Assembly: GCF_001941485.1 (NCBI RefSeq)
Contig: NZ_CP009247.1
Coordinates: 372,001-436,000 of the forward strand
Direction: 5' to 3'
DNA length: 64,000 nucleotides
Source: Corynebacterium frankenforstense DSM 45800
GTDB taxonomy: Bacteria > Actinomycetota > Actinomycetes > Mycobacteriales > Mycobacteriaceae
Shown piece after piece: positions 46,189 through 55,321 of this stretch. The position numbers and the translations under genes are program-made. How positions within the stretch are numbered: position 1 is the first letter of the stretch; every line of letters begins with the position of its first letter. Under the pieces are notes generated by a model. That model was given only the letters and a program-made list of their open reading frames with translations, was not told the DNA's origin and ran no database searches.

Positions 46189-47475
46189 ATGCGGATCGGT
46201 ATCGTCACGGAGTCATTCCTGCCCAACGTCAACGGCGTGACCAACTCGGTGCTGCGCGTCCTCGAGCACCTCGAGGCCACCGGTCACGAGGCCGTCGTGG
46301 TCGCCCCCGGCGCCCGCGGCTTCGAGGAGGAGATCCCCGAGTACCGCGGCTTCCCGATCCACCGCGTGCCCACCGTGCGCGTCCCGCTCGTCGACTCGCT
46401 GCCCGTCGGCGTGCCCACCCCGACCGTGACGTCCGTGCTGCGCGACTTCGAGCCGGACGTCGTCCACCTGGCCAGCCCCTTCGTCCTCGGCGCGGCGGGC
46501 GCCTACTCGGCCGCGCAGCTCGGCGTGCCGGCCGTCGGCGTCTACCAGACCGACGTCGCCGGCTTCTCCGGGCGCTACCACCTCGGCCCCCTGGCCACCG
46601 CCGCCTGGGAGTGGACCCGCCTCGTGCACAACGCCTGCGCGCGCACCCTGGCGCCGTCCTCGCCGACGATCGCCGAGCTGACCGCCCACGGTGTGCGCAA
46701 CGTCTACCGCTGGGGCCGCGGCGTCGACGCCGAGCGCTTCAACCCGGCCAAGCGCTCGGCCGAGCTGCGCCGCAGCTGGGAGCCGACGGGCCGCAAGCGC
46801 ATCGTCGGCTTCGTCGGCCGGCTGGCCGCGGAGAAGGGCGTGCACCGCCTCGCCGTGCTCTCCGGGCGCCCGGACATCCAGCTGGTCATCGTCGGCGACG
46901 GGCCCGAGCGCGACCGCCTGCGCGCCCTGATGCCCGACGCCGTGTTCACCGGCCAGCTCGGCGGCGACAAGCTCGCCGAGGCCTACGCCTCGCTCGACCT
47001 GTTCGTCCACCCCGGCGAGTTCGAGACCTTCTGCCAGGCCGTCCAGGAGGCGCAGGCCTCGGGCGTGCCCACCATCGGCCCGCGCGCCGGCGGCCCCGTC
47101 GACCTCATCGAGCAGTCCGTCACCGGCGAGCTCCTCGACGTCGAGACCTTCTCCCGCGACCTGCCCGCCGCCGTGGAGCGCCTGCTTGACGACGCCGTGC
47201 ACGACACCATGGCGCGCACCTGCCGGGAGACCGTGGAGAACCGCACCTGGTACGCGCAGGGTGAGAAGTTGCTGGGGCACTACCGCGAGGTCATCGGCCG
47301 GTTCCGGCCGACCGGCCTGGCGGCGCTCAAGGCGGCCTACCGCCCGCTGTGGACCGCGGACCTGGCGGCGGGCCGCCCGGCCCGCTCCGGTCGCGCCGGT
47401 CGCACCGCCCGCGCCGACCGCGCGGGGCGCGCGGGCCACCTCGCCGGCGGCACCCGGAACCCCGGCGCCGCTTAA
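46189..47475 (+). CDS. mgtA: GDP-mannose-dependent alpha-mannosyltransferase (MgtA type)
   Basis: A 428-residue GT4 (GT-B fold) transferase that in corynebacteria mannosylates a glucuronosyl diacylglycerol to start a lipoglycan. It shows IVTESFLPNVNGVTNSVLRV, the donor-site GFVGRLAAEKGVHRL with VIVGDGPERD, and the E-x7-E segment GEFETFCQAVQEAQASG. The C-terminal 35 residues are Arg/Ala/Gly-rich. Assignment to MgtA rests on similarity and on its place between menD and menG. ATG at 46189 follows GGAAAGG; ATG at 46180 is close behind that site. Confidence 0.88.
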   Translation: MRIGIVTESFLPNVNGVTNSVLRVLEHLEATGHEAVVVAPGARGFEEEIPEYRGFPIHRVPTVRVPLVDSLPVGVPTPTVTSVLRDFEPDVVHLASPFVLGAAGAYSAAQLGVPAVGVYQTDVAGFSGRYHLGPLATAAWEWTRLVHNACARTLAPSSPTIAELTAHGVRNVYRWGRGVDAERFNPAKRSAELRRSWEPTGRKRIVGFVGRLAAEKGVHRLAVLSGRPDIQLVIVGDGPERDRLRALMPDAVFTGQLGGDKLAEAYASLDLFVHPGEFETFCQAVQEAQASGVPTIGPRAGGPVDLIEQSVTGELLDVETFSRDLPAAVERLLDDAVHDTMARTCRETVENRTWYAQGEKLLGHYREVIGRFRPTGLAALKAAYRPLWTADLAAGRPARSGRAGRTARADRAGRAGHLAGGTRNPGAA

Positions 47476-47494
47476 GGCCGCCGCGCAACAGGCC

Positions 47495-47536
47495 GTAGGG
47501 GACCGCCGACGTGCTCCGCGCGACGTCGGCAAGCGG
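47495..47536 (+). repeat. Dispersed GACGTCG repeat upstream of menG
   Basis: Core at 47522-47535 with a conserved flank. GACGTC is 17 bases before the menG -10 box. Confidence 0.7.
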
Positions 47537-47544
47537 ACGGACGG

Positions 47545-47550
47545 TAGACT
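47545..47550 (+). promoter_or_regulatory. Leaderless-type -10 box of menG
   Basis: TAGACT ends eight bases before the GTG start at 47559. Confidence 0.5.
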
Positions 47551-47558
47551 CGGCCGAC

Positions 47559-48248
47559 GTGGCTAAGGCAGACCTGGACAAGAAGCCGCTCGACGTCGCG
47601 GGGATGTTCGACGACGTCGGCAAGCGTTACGACATCACGAACACCGTCCTGTCCTTCGGGCAGGACCGCTACTGGCGGCGCCGCACGCGCGAGCGCCTCG
47701 ACCTCAAGCCCGGCGAGAAGGTCCTCGACCTGGCCGCCGGCACCGCCGTGTCGACCGTCGAGCTGTCCCGCTCCGGCGCCTGGTGCGTGGCCTGCGACTT
47801 CTCGCGCGGCATGCTCAAGGCCGGCCGCGACCGCGACGTGCCCAAGGTGTGCGGCGACGCGATGCGCCTGCCCTTCGCCGACGAGACCTTCGACGCGGTG
47901 ACCATCTCCTACGGGCTGCGCAACGTCCACGACTTCCGCGCCGCGCTGCGCGAGATGGCGCGTGTGACCAGGCCGGGCGGGCGCCTGCTGGTCAACGAGT
48001 TCTCCACGCCCGTCGTGCCCGTCTTCGCGACGGTCTACAAGGAGTACCTGATGCGCCTGCTGCCGCAGATCGCGCGGCTGGTCTCCTCGAACCCCGAGGC
48101 CTACGAGTACCTCGCCGACTCGATCCGCCAGTGGCCCGACCAGGTCGGGCTCGCCCGCGAGATCAACCGCAACGGGTGGACCGACGCCGGGTGGCAGAAC
48201 CTGACCCTCGGCATCGTCGCGATCCACTCCGCCGTCAAGCCCGGGTAG
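47559..48248 (+). CDS. menG: Demethylmenaquinone methyltransferase MenG/UbiE
   Basis: SAM-dependent methyltransferase finishing menaquinone. The 229-residue protein has [20 protein letters not shown], motif [27 protein letters not shown] and [14 protein letters not shown] at 47559 fits a leaderless promoter. The bases coding for DVGK at 47614-47627 match the repeat core exactly, but that segment is conserved in the UbiE family and is more likely coincidental. Confidence 0.95.
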   Translation: MAKADLDKKPLDVAGMFDDVGKRYDITNTVLSFGQDRYWRRRTRERLDLKPGEKVLDLAAGTAVSTVELSRSGAWCVACDFSRGMLKAGRDRDVPKVCGDAMRLPFADETFDAVTISYGLRNVHDFRAALREMARVTRPGGRLLVNEFSTPVVPVFATVYKEYLMRLLPQIARLVSSNPEAYEYLADSIRQWPDQVGLAREINRNGWTDAGWQNLTLGIVAIHSAVKPG

Positions 48249-48341
48249 ATCGGGCTGGGCCCCGGAGCCGGGCGGAAGCACGCTCCGGAGGAGGACGGTG
48301 CGCAGGGGAACGGTCAGTGGGGGAGCGGTCGGCTCGGAAAC

Positions 48342-49769
48342 CTAGCTCGCCGGGGTTTCCGCGGGCGCCCAGAGCGGCGAGCCGGCGCGGGCGGCCTTCG
48401 TGACCGCCCCGGCCGCCCGCCACACGCGCGCGACCAGGTCGCGGTCGTCGTCGGTGACCAGGTTGCCCATCAGCCGCGCCGCCGCCGGCATGATCATCCG
48501 CGCCGCCGGGCCGCGCAGCCCCAGCGGGCCGACCGCCGGCAGGAACCGCGGGTGCGTCAGCGCGCGGGCCAGGGTGCGCGCCAGCAGGAACGCCTCGCCG
48601 TAGTGCTCGTTGAGCAGCGCCGGCCAGGCGGCCGTCAGCTCCGGGCCGTCGCCGCCTGCGCGGATCAGCGCGACGACCTGCTCGGCGGTCTCCAGCGCGT
48701 AGTCGATGCCCTCGCCGTTGAGCGGGTTGACGCAGGCCGCCGCGTCGCCGATGAGCGCCCAGTTCGGGCCCGCGACACCGCTGACCGCGCCGCCCATCGG
48801 CAGCATCGCCGAGGTCACGTGCTGCTCCTCGCCCAGTGTCCACGCCTCGCGGCGCGCGGCGGCGTAGTGGGACAGCAGCTTCTTCGTGTTGACCTTCGCC
48901 GGGCGCGCGGCCGTCGACAGCGCCCCGCAGCCCAGGTTCACCCACCCGGTTCCGGAGGCGCCGGACGCCGCTGCCGGAACGTCAGCCTCGTGCACGTCCG
49001 CACCCGCCGCACGGTGCGCTCCAGCGTCGGACGCACCAGGCTCTGCGCCGCCACGCAGCCGCGCCGCAGCGGCATCGGGGTCGCCGCCCACCGGGGCGTC
49101 GCCGAGCGGGAAGATCCACCCGTAACCAGGCTGCACCACGCCGTCGGCGTCGCGGAGCTCCAGGTGCGAGTGGATCCACTCCTCCCGGGCGCGCGGGCTG
49201 CGGCAGTACGAGCGCGCCGCGATGCCGTAGACCTCGCCGCGGTGCCACTGCCGGCCCAGCCGCCGCCCGAGCTCCGAGCGCACCCCGTCGGCGACGATCA
49301 GGTGCCGGCAGCGCACGCGGCGCTCGACCCCGTCGCGAATGAACGAGACCTCCCGGACCACCCCGGCGGCGTCGCGCTCGACGGCACTCGCCCGCGCCCC
49401 GCCCCACAGCTCGGCGCCGGCGTCGACGGCGGCCCGGACCAGCGCGGCGTCGAAAAGCGTGCGCGGCACCGCGGAACCCTCGCCCCCGAAGCGGCTCTCC
49501 GGCCACGGAACCGTCACCGAGCCGCCGAAGCCGTGCAGCTTCAGGCCGCGGTTGCGGTAGGCGCCGAGCACCTCGCCCGCGATGCCGAGCCGGCGCAGCT
49601 GGTGCATCGCGCGCGGGGTCAGCCCGTCGCCGCAGGTCTTGTCGCGCGGGAACTGCGCGGCGTCGGCGAGGATCACGCCGAGTCCGGCGCGCGCGGCATG
49701 GATCGCCGCCGCGGAGCCCGCGGGCCCGGCGCCGACGACGAGGACGTCCGTGTGCACTTGCTCAACCAC
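48342..49769 (-). CDS. Geranylgeranyl reductase-family flavoprotein, probably menaquinone side-chain reductase
   Basis: A 475-residue FAD-dependent reductase, similar to MenJ, which saturates one isoprene unit of menaquinone. It begins with the dinucleotide fold VLVVGAGPAGSAAAIHAARAG, has DKTCGDGLTPRA, and the second FAD motif IGDAAACVNPLNGEGIDYAL. Residues about 230-275 are an Ala/Gly/His-rich insertion. The GTG at 49769 lies seven bases after a -10 box (49777-49782); an ATG three codons upstream overlaps that box and is less likely. Confidence 0.88.
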   Translation of the reverse strand: MVEQVHTDVLVVGAGPAGSAAAIHAARAGLGVILADAAQFPRDKTCGDGLTPRAMHQLRRLGIAGEVLGAYRNRGLKLHGFGGSVTVPWPESRFGGEGSAVPRTLFDAALVRAAVDAGAELWGGARASAVERDAAGVVREVSFIRDGVERRVRCRHLIVADGVRSELGRRLGRQWHRGEVYGIAARSYCRSPRAREEWIHSHLELRDADGVVQPGYGWIFPLGDAPVGGDPDAAAARLRGGAEPGASDAGAHRAAGADVHEADVPAAASGASGTGWVNLGCGALSTAARPAKVNTKKLLSHYAAARREAWTLGEEQHVTSAMLPMGGAVSGVAGPNWALIGDAAACVNPLNGEGIDYALETAEQVVALIRAGGDGPELTAAWPALLNEHYGEAFLLARTLARALTHPRFLPAVGPLGLRGPAARMIMPAAARLMGNLVTDDDRDLVARVWRAAGAVTKAARAGSPLWAPAETPAS

Positions 49770-49776
49770 GCCCGTC

Positions 49777-49782
49777 ATTGTC
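49777..49782 (-). promoter_or_regulatory. Leaderless-type -10 box of the menJ-like gene
   Basis: GACAAT on the reverse strand, seven bases before GTG 49769. Confidence 0.45.
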
Positions 49783-49983
49783 CCATCGACGCGTGACGAC
49801 GCCCGCGTGGCACCCCCGGGTGCGTCCCCTGCGGTGACGCATGCGGCCCGGGTGCACTTTCGGCGGGTGCGTGGGCTACGGTTGTGGGCGAGCTCCGACG
49901 TGCTGTTGGCGCGTCGACAACCGAGGTGCGCGGCCGCGTCCGGCCACGCACGCACAGGCCTGTGAACGGTAAGGACACCAATT

Positions 49984-51003
49984 TTGAAGACCCACGGTGA
50001 AGGCACCCCGGACGTCGTCTCCGGGTCCCTCCCCTTGAGCGACGAGGCCCTCGCCGCCCGGCTGAACGACGCCATGGCCCGCGTGGAGGACCTGCTCGAG
50101 CGCAAGCTGTCCGAGGGCGACGAGATCGTCTCGGAGAAGGTGCTGCACCTCGCCAAGGCGGGCGGCAAGCGCTTCCGGCCGATGTTCGCGCTGCTGGCCA
50201 GCGAGTACGGCGACCGTCCGATGTGCGACGACGTGGTCAAGGCCGCCGCGCTGGTCGAGATGACGCACCTGGCGACGCTGTACCACGACGACGTCATGGA
50301 CGAGGCGCAGCGGCGCCGTGGCGTGGAGTCGGCGAACGCGCGCTGGGGCAACTCCGTGGCGATCCTCGCCGGCGACCGGCTGCTGGCCCTGGCCTCCGGG
50401 CTGATGGCGGACCTGGGTGTGGCCACCGTGCGCCACTTCTCCGAGACCTTCGGCGAGCTGGTCACCGGCCAGATGCGCGAGACCGTCGGTGCGCGTGGCG
50501 GCGACCCGATCGAGCACTACACGCAGGTCATCCGCGAGAAGACCGGTGTGCTCATCGCCTCGGCCGGCTACCTGGGCGGCCTGCACGGCGGCGCCGACAC
50601 CGAGCGGATCTCCGCGCTGCACGGCTACGGGCGCGCGATCGGCATGGTCTTCCAGATCGTCGACGACATCATCGACGTCTTCTCCGACCCGGAGGAGTCC
50701 GGCAAGGAGCGCGGCACCGACCTGCGCGAGGGCGTGTTCACGCTGCCGGTGCTCTACGCGATGGCCGAGGACAACGAGACCGGCGCGCGGCTGCGCGAGC
50801 TTCTGGACGGCCCCGTCACCGACGACGCCGTGCTGACCGAGGTGCTGGAGCTGCTGGAGCGCTCCGGCGGGCGCGAGCGCGCGCTGGTCGACGTCCGCGC
50901 CTGGGTCGACGAGGCCGAGCAGTGCCTGACCCACCTGCCCGACGGGCCGGTGACGGTGGCGCTGCGCCAGCTGGCCGAGTACACCGCCAGCCGCGTCGGT
51001 TAA
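49984..51003 (+). CDS. Long-chain polyprenyl diphosphate synthase
   Basis: A 339-residue trans-prenyltransferase that elongates farnesyl or geranylgeranyl diphosphate, here probably for the menaquinone side chain. The first Asp-rich motif is LYHDDVMDEA near 101 and the second QIVDDIIDVF near 228; GGKRFRPMFALLA marks the substrate site. The start is an unusual TTG with GGTAAGGA upstream; a GTG at 49994 lies out of good spacing. It diverges from the menJ-like gene. Confidence 0.92.
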   Translation: MKTHGEGTPDVVSGSLPLSDEALAARLNDAMARVEDLLERKLSEGDEIVSEKVLHLAKAGGKRFRPMFALLASEYGDRPMCDDVVKAAALVEMTHLATLYHDDVMDEAQRRRGVESANARWGNSVAILAGDRLLALASGLMADLGVATVRHFSETFGELVTGQMRETVGARGGDPIEHYTQVIREKTGVLIASAGYLGGLHGGADTERISALHGYGRAIGMVFQIVDDIIDVFSDPEESGKERGTDLREGVFTLPVLYAMAEDNETGARLRELLDGPVTDDAVLTEVLELLERSGGRERALVDVRAWVDEAEQCLTHLPDGPVTVALRQLAEYTASRVG

Positions 51004-51182
51004 GGCCGGCTGCGGGTCGTGCCCCGATGCAGTGTGCGTCTCCGGTGATCCGGGGGAAGAAGCGGCCCGGGAGACTCGCATCAGTGCAGTTGAACGCTAT
51101 GATTTGGTGTGCGGCCGGGCCGTCGTAGTAGAGTATGAACCCGCGCCACGGAGCCGGTCAACGGTTCCGGTACGTGACGTCT

Positions 51183-51267
51183 GCCGGGTTGCCCGAGCGG
51201 CCAAAGGGAGCGGACTGTAAATCCGCCGGCATTGCCTTCAGAAGTTCGAATCTTCTACCCGGCACCA
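51183..51267 (+). tRNA. tRNA-Tyr (anticodon GTA), CCA encoded
   Basis: Acceptor stem GCCGGGT (51183-51189) pairs with ACCCGGC (51257-51263). The anticodon loop reads CTGTAAA with GTA, and a long variable arm fits type II tRNA-Tyr. The T-arm has GTTCGAATC. ACCA follows. Confidence 0.96.
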
Positions 51268-51270
51268 CGA

Positions 51271-51308
51271 AAACCCCGTCGCACCGAGAGGTGCGGCGGG
51301 GTTTCTTC
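51271..51308 (+). terminator. Intrinsic terminator of tRNA-Tyr
   Basis: AAACCCCGTCGCACC / GGTGCGGCGGGGTTT forms a long stem with a GAGA loop, followed by TTCTTC. Confidence 0.85.
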
Positions 51309-51326
51309 ATGTGTGGTGGTCGGGGA

Positions 51327-51399
51327 GGGCTCGGCTTCAGAGGGGCGCTGCAACTTCCTCCTTACGGAAGGCTGCCAACGACCATGCCGACAACCAGCC
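51327..51399 (+). mobile_element. Remnant end of an IS30-family element
   Basis: This stretch matches the right end of the intact IS30 element (reverse complement of about 62848-62920): GCTTCAGAGGG...TGCAAC, then GGAAGGCTGCCAACGACC and the transposase start ATGCCGACAACCAGCC at 51384. Homology stops abruptly at 51399, five codons into the transposase, where a 40-bp tandem repeat begins. Confidence 0.85.
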
Positions 51400-51404
51400 G
51401 GCGG

Positions 51405-51484
51405 CTGCGGGGTCCCGGGGCCGCGGGTGCCCGCCAGCCGGTGCCTGCGGGGTCCCGGGGCCGCGGGTACCCGCCAGCAGGGCC
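51405..51484 (+). repeat. Two-copy 40-bp tandem repeat
   Basis: CTGCGGGGTCCCGGGGCCGC begins at 51405 and 51445 with nearly identical 40-base units; a degenerate third copy follows to about 51510. It fills the gap between the IS30 remnant and the phosphomutase stop. Confidence 0.8.
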
Positions 51485-51513
51485 GGTGGGATCCCGGGGC
51501 CCGTCAGCGGCCG

Positions 51514-53184
51514 TCAGAGGTCGAAGTAGGCGCGCAGGTCCTCCGAGATCGGCGCCAGGCGCTCCGGGTCCGGCGACTCGAGGTAGCACTTCAGCTTCGG
51601 CTCCGTGCCCGAGGGACGGACCACGACGCGGTCGTCGGCCTCGGTGAAGAAGATGAAGCCCTGCGAGAACTCCTTCGTCTCCGCGACCGGGGAACCGGCG
51701 AACTCCGTCGGCGGCTTGGCGGCGACCTTCTTCATCGCCTTGCCGATCAGCGAGGTGTCCGCCACCCGGAAGGTCAGCGGGCGGGTGGTCAGCGGGCCGA
51801 CCATCGCGTGGATCTCCGCGAGCCGGTCGAGTAGCGTCTTGCCCTCGGCCTTCAGCTCCGCGGCCAGACTGGCCAGCACCACCGAGGTGGAGATGCCGTC
51901 CTTGTCGTGCACCGCGCCCGGGTCCGGGCAGAAGCCGATGGCCTCTTCGTAGCCGAAGACCAGGCCCGACACCCGCGAGATCCACTTGAAACCGGTCAGC
52001 GTCTCCTTGTGGCCGTAGCCGTAGTGCTTCGCGATACGACCGAGCAGCCGGGAGGAGACGATCGAGTTGGCGAAGGTCCCCTTCTCGTCGGCGGCGTCGT
52101 TCCCGGAGCCCCCGGCGCCGGCGGCGCGGCGGGCCAGGTAGTCGCCCAGCAGGGCGCCCGTCTCGTCACCGGTCAGCTGGCGCCAGCCGGAGTCGCCGGG
52201 CACGGCGACCGCGCAGCGGTCGGCGTCCGGGTCGTAGGCGATGAGGACGTCCGCGCCGATCTTCTCCGCGTGGGCCTTGCCCAGGTCCAGCGCACCGGGC
52301 TCCTCCGGGTTGGGGAACTCGACGGTGGGGAAGTCCGGGTCGGGCTGGGCCTGCTCGGGCACCAGCGAGACGGTGAACCCGGCGCGGGAGAGCAGGTTCT
52401 GGCCGATGGCCGCGCCCACGCCGTGCATGGCGGTCAGCGCGATCGTCAGGTCGGTGACCGGGCCGGTCAGCTTCAGCGCGCGGACGATGTACTCGGCGCG
52501 GGTGTCCACCTGGCGGATCTCGCCGAAACCGGACGTCGTGGCCGGGCTGGCCTCGGCGGCGGCGAGGATCTCGTCGGCCGCGGGGGCGGCCGCGATCTCC
52601 CCGGCGATCTCCTTGTCGGCCGGCGAGATCAGCTGCGAGCCCTGACCGTCGTCGGTGACCACGCGCCCGCCCAGGTAGACCTTGTAGCCGTTGTCGGCCG
52701 GCGGGTTGTGCGAGGCGGTGACCATCACGCCGGCGTCGGCACCTGCCTGGCGCACCGTGAACGCGGTCAGCGGCGTTGGGTTCTCCGCCGGCAGCACCAG
52801 CGCGGTGCCGCCGCCCGCCGCCACGACCTTCGCGACGTCCTTCTGGAACTGCGCCGAGCCGTGCCGGGCGTCGCAGCCGACGACCACGACCGGGTCCTCG
52901 ACCGTGCGGCGCAGCCAGCGCATCAGACCGTAGGTGGTGCGGATGACCACGGCGCGGTTCATCCGGGACTCCCCGGCACCGACCGCGGCACGCAGACCGG
53001 CGGTGCCGAAGGCCAGCGGCCCGGCGAACGCGGCGGCAAGCGCCTCGGTGTCACCGGAGTCGATCCAGCCGCGCACCTCGGCGGCGGTGGCCGGGTCCGG
53101 GTCGTGCTCGGCCCACTGGCGGGCGTGCGCGATAAGCGCCTCGTCGCCCGCGGCCGGCGTCGTCAGTTCAGAATCGGTGCCCAC
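51514..53184 (-). CDS. Phosphomannomutase/phosphoglucomutase-family enzyme (PmmB type)
   Basis: A 556-residue alpha-D-phosphohexomutase with four domains. It has FGTAGLRAAVGAG near 60, the phosphoserine loop MVTASHNPPADNGYK near 130, the metal loop AYDPDADRCAV near 300, the sugar loop GYEEAIGF and the phosphate-binding RPSGTEPKLK. Next to deoC and deoD it may act as the phosphopentomutase that converts deoxyribose-1-phosphate or ribose-1-phosphate to the 5-phosphate, which is the missing link between PNP and DeoC. GTG starts two bases after the deoC stop. Confidence 0.9.
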   Translation of the reverse strand: MGTDSELTTPAAGDEALIAHARQWAEHDPDPATAAEVRGWIDSGDTEALAAAFAGPLAFGTAGLRAAVGAGESRMNRAVVIRTTYGLMRWLRRTVEDPVVVVGCDARHGSAQFQKDVAKVVAAGGGTALVLPAENPTPLTAFTVRQAGADAGVMVTASHNPPADNGYKVYLGGRVVTDDGQGSQLISPADKEIAGEIAAAPAADEILAAAEASPATTSGFGEIRQVDTRAEYIVRALKLTGPVTDLTIALTAMHGVGAAIGQNLLSRAGFTVSLVPEQAQPDPDFPTVEFPNPEEPGALDLGKAHAEKIGADVLIAYDPDADRCAVAVPGDSGWRQLTGDETGALLGDYLARRAAGAGGSGNDAADEKGTFANSIVSSRLLGRIAKHYGYGHKETLTGFKWISRVSGLVFGYEEAIGFCPDPGAVHDKDGISTSVVLASLAAELKAEGKTLLDRLAEIHAMVGPLTTRPLTFRVADTSLIGKAMKKVAAKPPTEFAGSPVAETKEFSQGFIFFTEADDRVVVRPSGTEPKLKCYLESPDPERLAPISEDLRAYFDL

Positions 53185-53186
53185 GG

Positions 53187-53849
53187 CTACTTCGCCTCGT
53201 TCTCGATGTCGGCCAGCACCTTCGCCGAGGAGGACAGGCCCAGCCGGGTCGCGCCCGCCTCGATCATCGCCAGCGCGTCGGCGCCGGTGCGGATCCCGCC
53301 GGAGGCCTTCACACCCAGGCGCCCGCCCACGGTGTCGGCCATCAGCTTCACCGCGTGCACGCTCGCGCCGCCGGCGGGGTGGAAACCGGTGGAGGTCTTC
53401 ACGAAGTCGGCGCCCGCCGCCTCGGCGGCGCGGCAGGCGGCGACCACCGCGGCGTCGTCAAGCACTGCAGTCTCAAGGATCACCTTGAGCACGATGCCGG
53501 GGATCGCCTCGCGCACGGTGCGGATCTCGGACTCGAGCTCGTCGAAGCGGCCGGTCAGCGCGAAGGCGATGTTGATGACCATGTCGACCTCCTCGGCGCC
53601 GTCCTCGACGGCGCGGGCGGCCTCGGCGGCCTTGATCTCGGCCTTGACGGCGCCGGAGGGGAAGCCGACGACGGTCGCGACGTGGACGCCCTCGGGGGTC
53701 TCGACGGGCAGCTGCGACGGGGAGACGCACACGGAGTAGGTGCCCAGCTTCGCGGCCTCGGCGATCAGCTCGGCGACGTCCTCCGGCGTGGACTCCGGCT
53801 TGAGCAGGGTGTGGTCGATCATGTTCGCGACGGTCTTGGGGTCAGTCAT
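53187..53849 (-). CDS. deoC: Deoxyribose-phosphate aldolase
   Basis: Cleaves deoxyribose-5-phosphate to glyceraldehyde-3-phosphate and acetaldehyde. The 220-residue class I aldolase has [10 protein letters not shown] at the N-terminus, the Schiff-base Lys in [10 protein letters not shown] near 158, and the second Lys in [11 protein letters not shown] near 187. ATG follows AAGGAG. The repeat-like bases at 53451-53464 encode the conserved LDDA and are probably coincidental. Confidence 0.96.
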   Translation of the reverse strand: MTDPKTVANMIDHTLLKPESTPEDVAELIAEAAKLGTYSVCVSPSQLPVETPEGVHVATVVGFPSGAVKAEIKAAEAARAVEDGAEEVDMVINIAFALTGRFDELESEIRTVREAIPGIVLKVILETAVLDDAAVVAACRAAEAAGADFVKTSTGFHPAGGASVHAVKLMADTVGGRLGVKASGGIRTGADALAMIEAGATRLGLSSSAKVLADIENEAK

Positions 53850-53891
53850 GGTGATTCTCCTTGGAAGTTCGGTTGTGTGAAGTATTACCCG

Positions 53892-53915
53892 TTATTTCCG
53901 ACGCCGCGCGGCGTG
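53892..53915 (-). repeat. Dispersed repeat variant between deoC and the transporter gene
   Basis: TTATTTCCGACGCCGCGCGG: the TTTCCGACGCC form of the reverse-strand core followed by the GC palindrome. It separates the transporter gene from deoC. Confidence 0.5.
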
Positions 53916-53952
53916 CGCGGTGCGCACGACGCGCGGGGCGGGGTCGTGCGGC

Positions 53953-55317
53953 TCAGGCGACGCGGGCCGGGGCGTGCTCCTTGCGCGCCATGGCCAGGTC
54001 GGCGACCACGTAGATCGCGCTGCCGGCGGCGGCGACGGCTGCGAGCACCCACAGGATCACCGAGTAGTCGTCGGTGATGTCGTTGAGCTTGGCCGAGTAG
54101 GCGATGCCCAGCGGGATCGCGATGTTGATGGTCAGGTTGTAGAAGCCGATGGCGATGCCGGACTTCAGCGCCGGGATGTTGCTCAGGGCCGTGTTGACCA
54201 GCGGCGCGTAGAAGAGGGCGAAGCCGGAGGCGAAGGCGATGATCGCGACGATGAGCACGGCGACGTGCAGCTTCATGAACAGCGCGCAGAGGACCAGGGC
54301 GCCGACGATCATGCCGAAGGCGATGTAGATGGTCGTGCGGCTCGACAGCACCTTGCCGATGCGGCCCGAGAAGACGCCGACGAGGATCGCGCAGATGTAG
54401 CCGGGCACCATCAGCAGGCTGGCGCGGTCGATGGACATGCCGTGCAGGTCCTGCGCCGCGTAGGGCAGCAGGAAGATGAAGCCGAGCTGGGTGGAGTAGA
54501 CCAGGAAGACCATCACCAGGGTCCATACGTAGCGGCCGTTGGTGAAGAACTCCGGTTTGACCACGGGGTGCTGGGCCCGCTGGATGTGCCAGGCGAAGCC
54601 GGCGACACCCAGGGCGGCCGGGATGAGCCACAGGAAGTTGAACGCCTGCATGAACATCGTCAGCGAGGTGGCGAACACGGCGATGAGCACCAGCCCCACG
54701 GCGTCGAGGTGGCCCTCGACGGCCTCGTCCTCGGGGACCATCTTGTAGATGGCCGGGACGGCCAGGATGAGGATCAGCGGGATGAGGAACATCGCGGTCC
54801 ACGAGATGTGCGTGGACACGAAGCCACTGGTCAGCGCGCCGATGAGGAGGCCGGCCTGGAAGGCGGCGGTGGAGAAGCCCAGGTAGGTCTTCTGGTCCGC
54901 CTCGCTGAGGTGCTTGGTCACGTAGATGACGTAGAGGGTCTCGGCGGCGGCCAGGCCGGTGGTCTGGACCAGGCGGCCGGTGAGCACCATCGCCCAGGAG
55001 CCGGAGAAGATCCAGCCGATCGCGGAGCCGACCACGATCAGCCCGACGCCGACGAGCATCAGCTTGCGGATGGAGATCGAGTCGGCGAGGGCGGCGTAGA
55101 CGACCGCGCCGATGCCGATGATCACGCCGGCCAGGGAGGCCTGCAGGGAGGCGGTGTTGTCGTCGATGCCGAGGCCCTCGGCGATCGGCATCGTCATCGT
55201 CTTGAAGGCGTTGTCGATGACGAGGCAGAAGACGAAGGTGAACAGGAGGATCGGGACGGCGCGCTTGGGGTTGAGCGCGGCGGCGGTGTTCTGCTTGGCG
55301 GTCTGTGTCTTACCCAC
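53953..55317 (-). CDS. MFS transporter, probably for nucleosides
   Basis: A 454-residue major facilitator with about fourteen helices (DHA2-like topology). The usual MFS loop signature between helices 2 and 3 reads ALADSISIRKLMLVG. The nucleoside role is inferred only from its place between deoD and deoC under one promoter. GTG follows GGAGG within the end of deoD, five bases after the deoD stop. Confidence 0.85.
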   Translation of the reverse strand: MGKTQTAKQNTAAALNPKRAVPILLFTFVFCLVIDNAFKTMTMPIAEGLGIDDNTASLQASLAGVIIGIGAVVYAALADSISIRKLMLVGVGLIVVGSAIGWIFSGSWAMVLTGRLVQTTGLAAAETLYVIYVTKHLSEADQKTYLGFSTAAFQAGLLIGALTSGFVSTHISWTAMFLIPLILILAVPAIYKMVPEDEAVEGHLDAVGLVLIAVFATSLTMFMQAFNFLWLIPAALGVAGFAWHIQRAQHPVVKPEFFTNGRYVWTLVMVFLVYSTQLGFIFLLPYAAQDLHGMSIDRASLLMVPGYICAILVGVFSGRIGKVLSSRTTIYIAFGMIVGALVLCALFMKLHVAVLIVAIIAFASGFALFYAPLVNTALSNIPALKSGIAIGFYNLTINIAIPLGIAYSAKLNDITDDYSVILWVLAAVAAAGSAIYVVADLAMARKEHAPARVA

Positions 55318-55321
55318 GGCC

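Noticed and set aside
47614-47627. Exact repeat core within menG as an insertion
   Set aside because: It encodes the conserved FDDVGKRYD segment of UbiE/MenG proteins, with no length change; more likely a codon-level coincidence.
51384-51513. An ORF starting at the IS30 remnant ATG
   Set aside because: After five transposase codons it runs into tandem-repeat DNA and has no coherent product; a decayed fragment.
53451-53464. Core-like bases in deoC as a repeat copy
   Set aside because: They encode the conserved AVLDDAAV segment and no insertion is visible.
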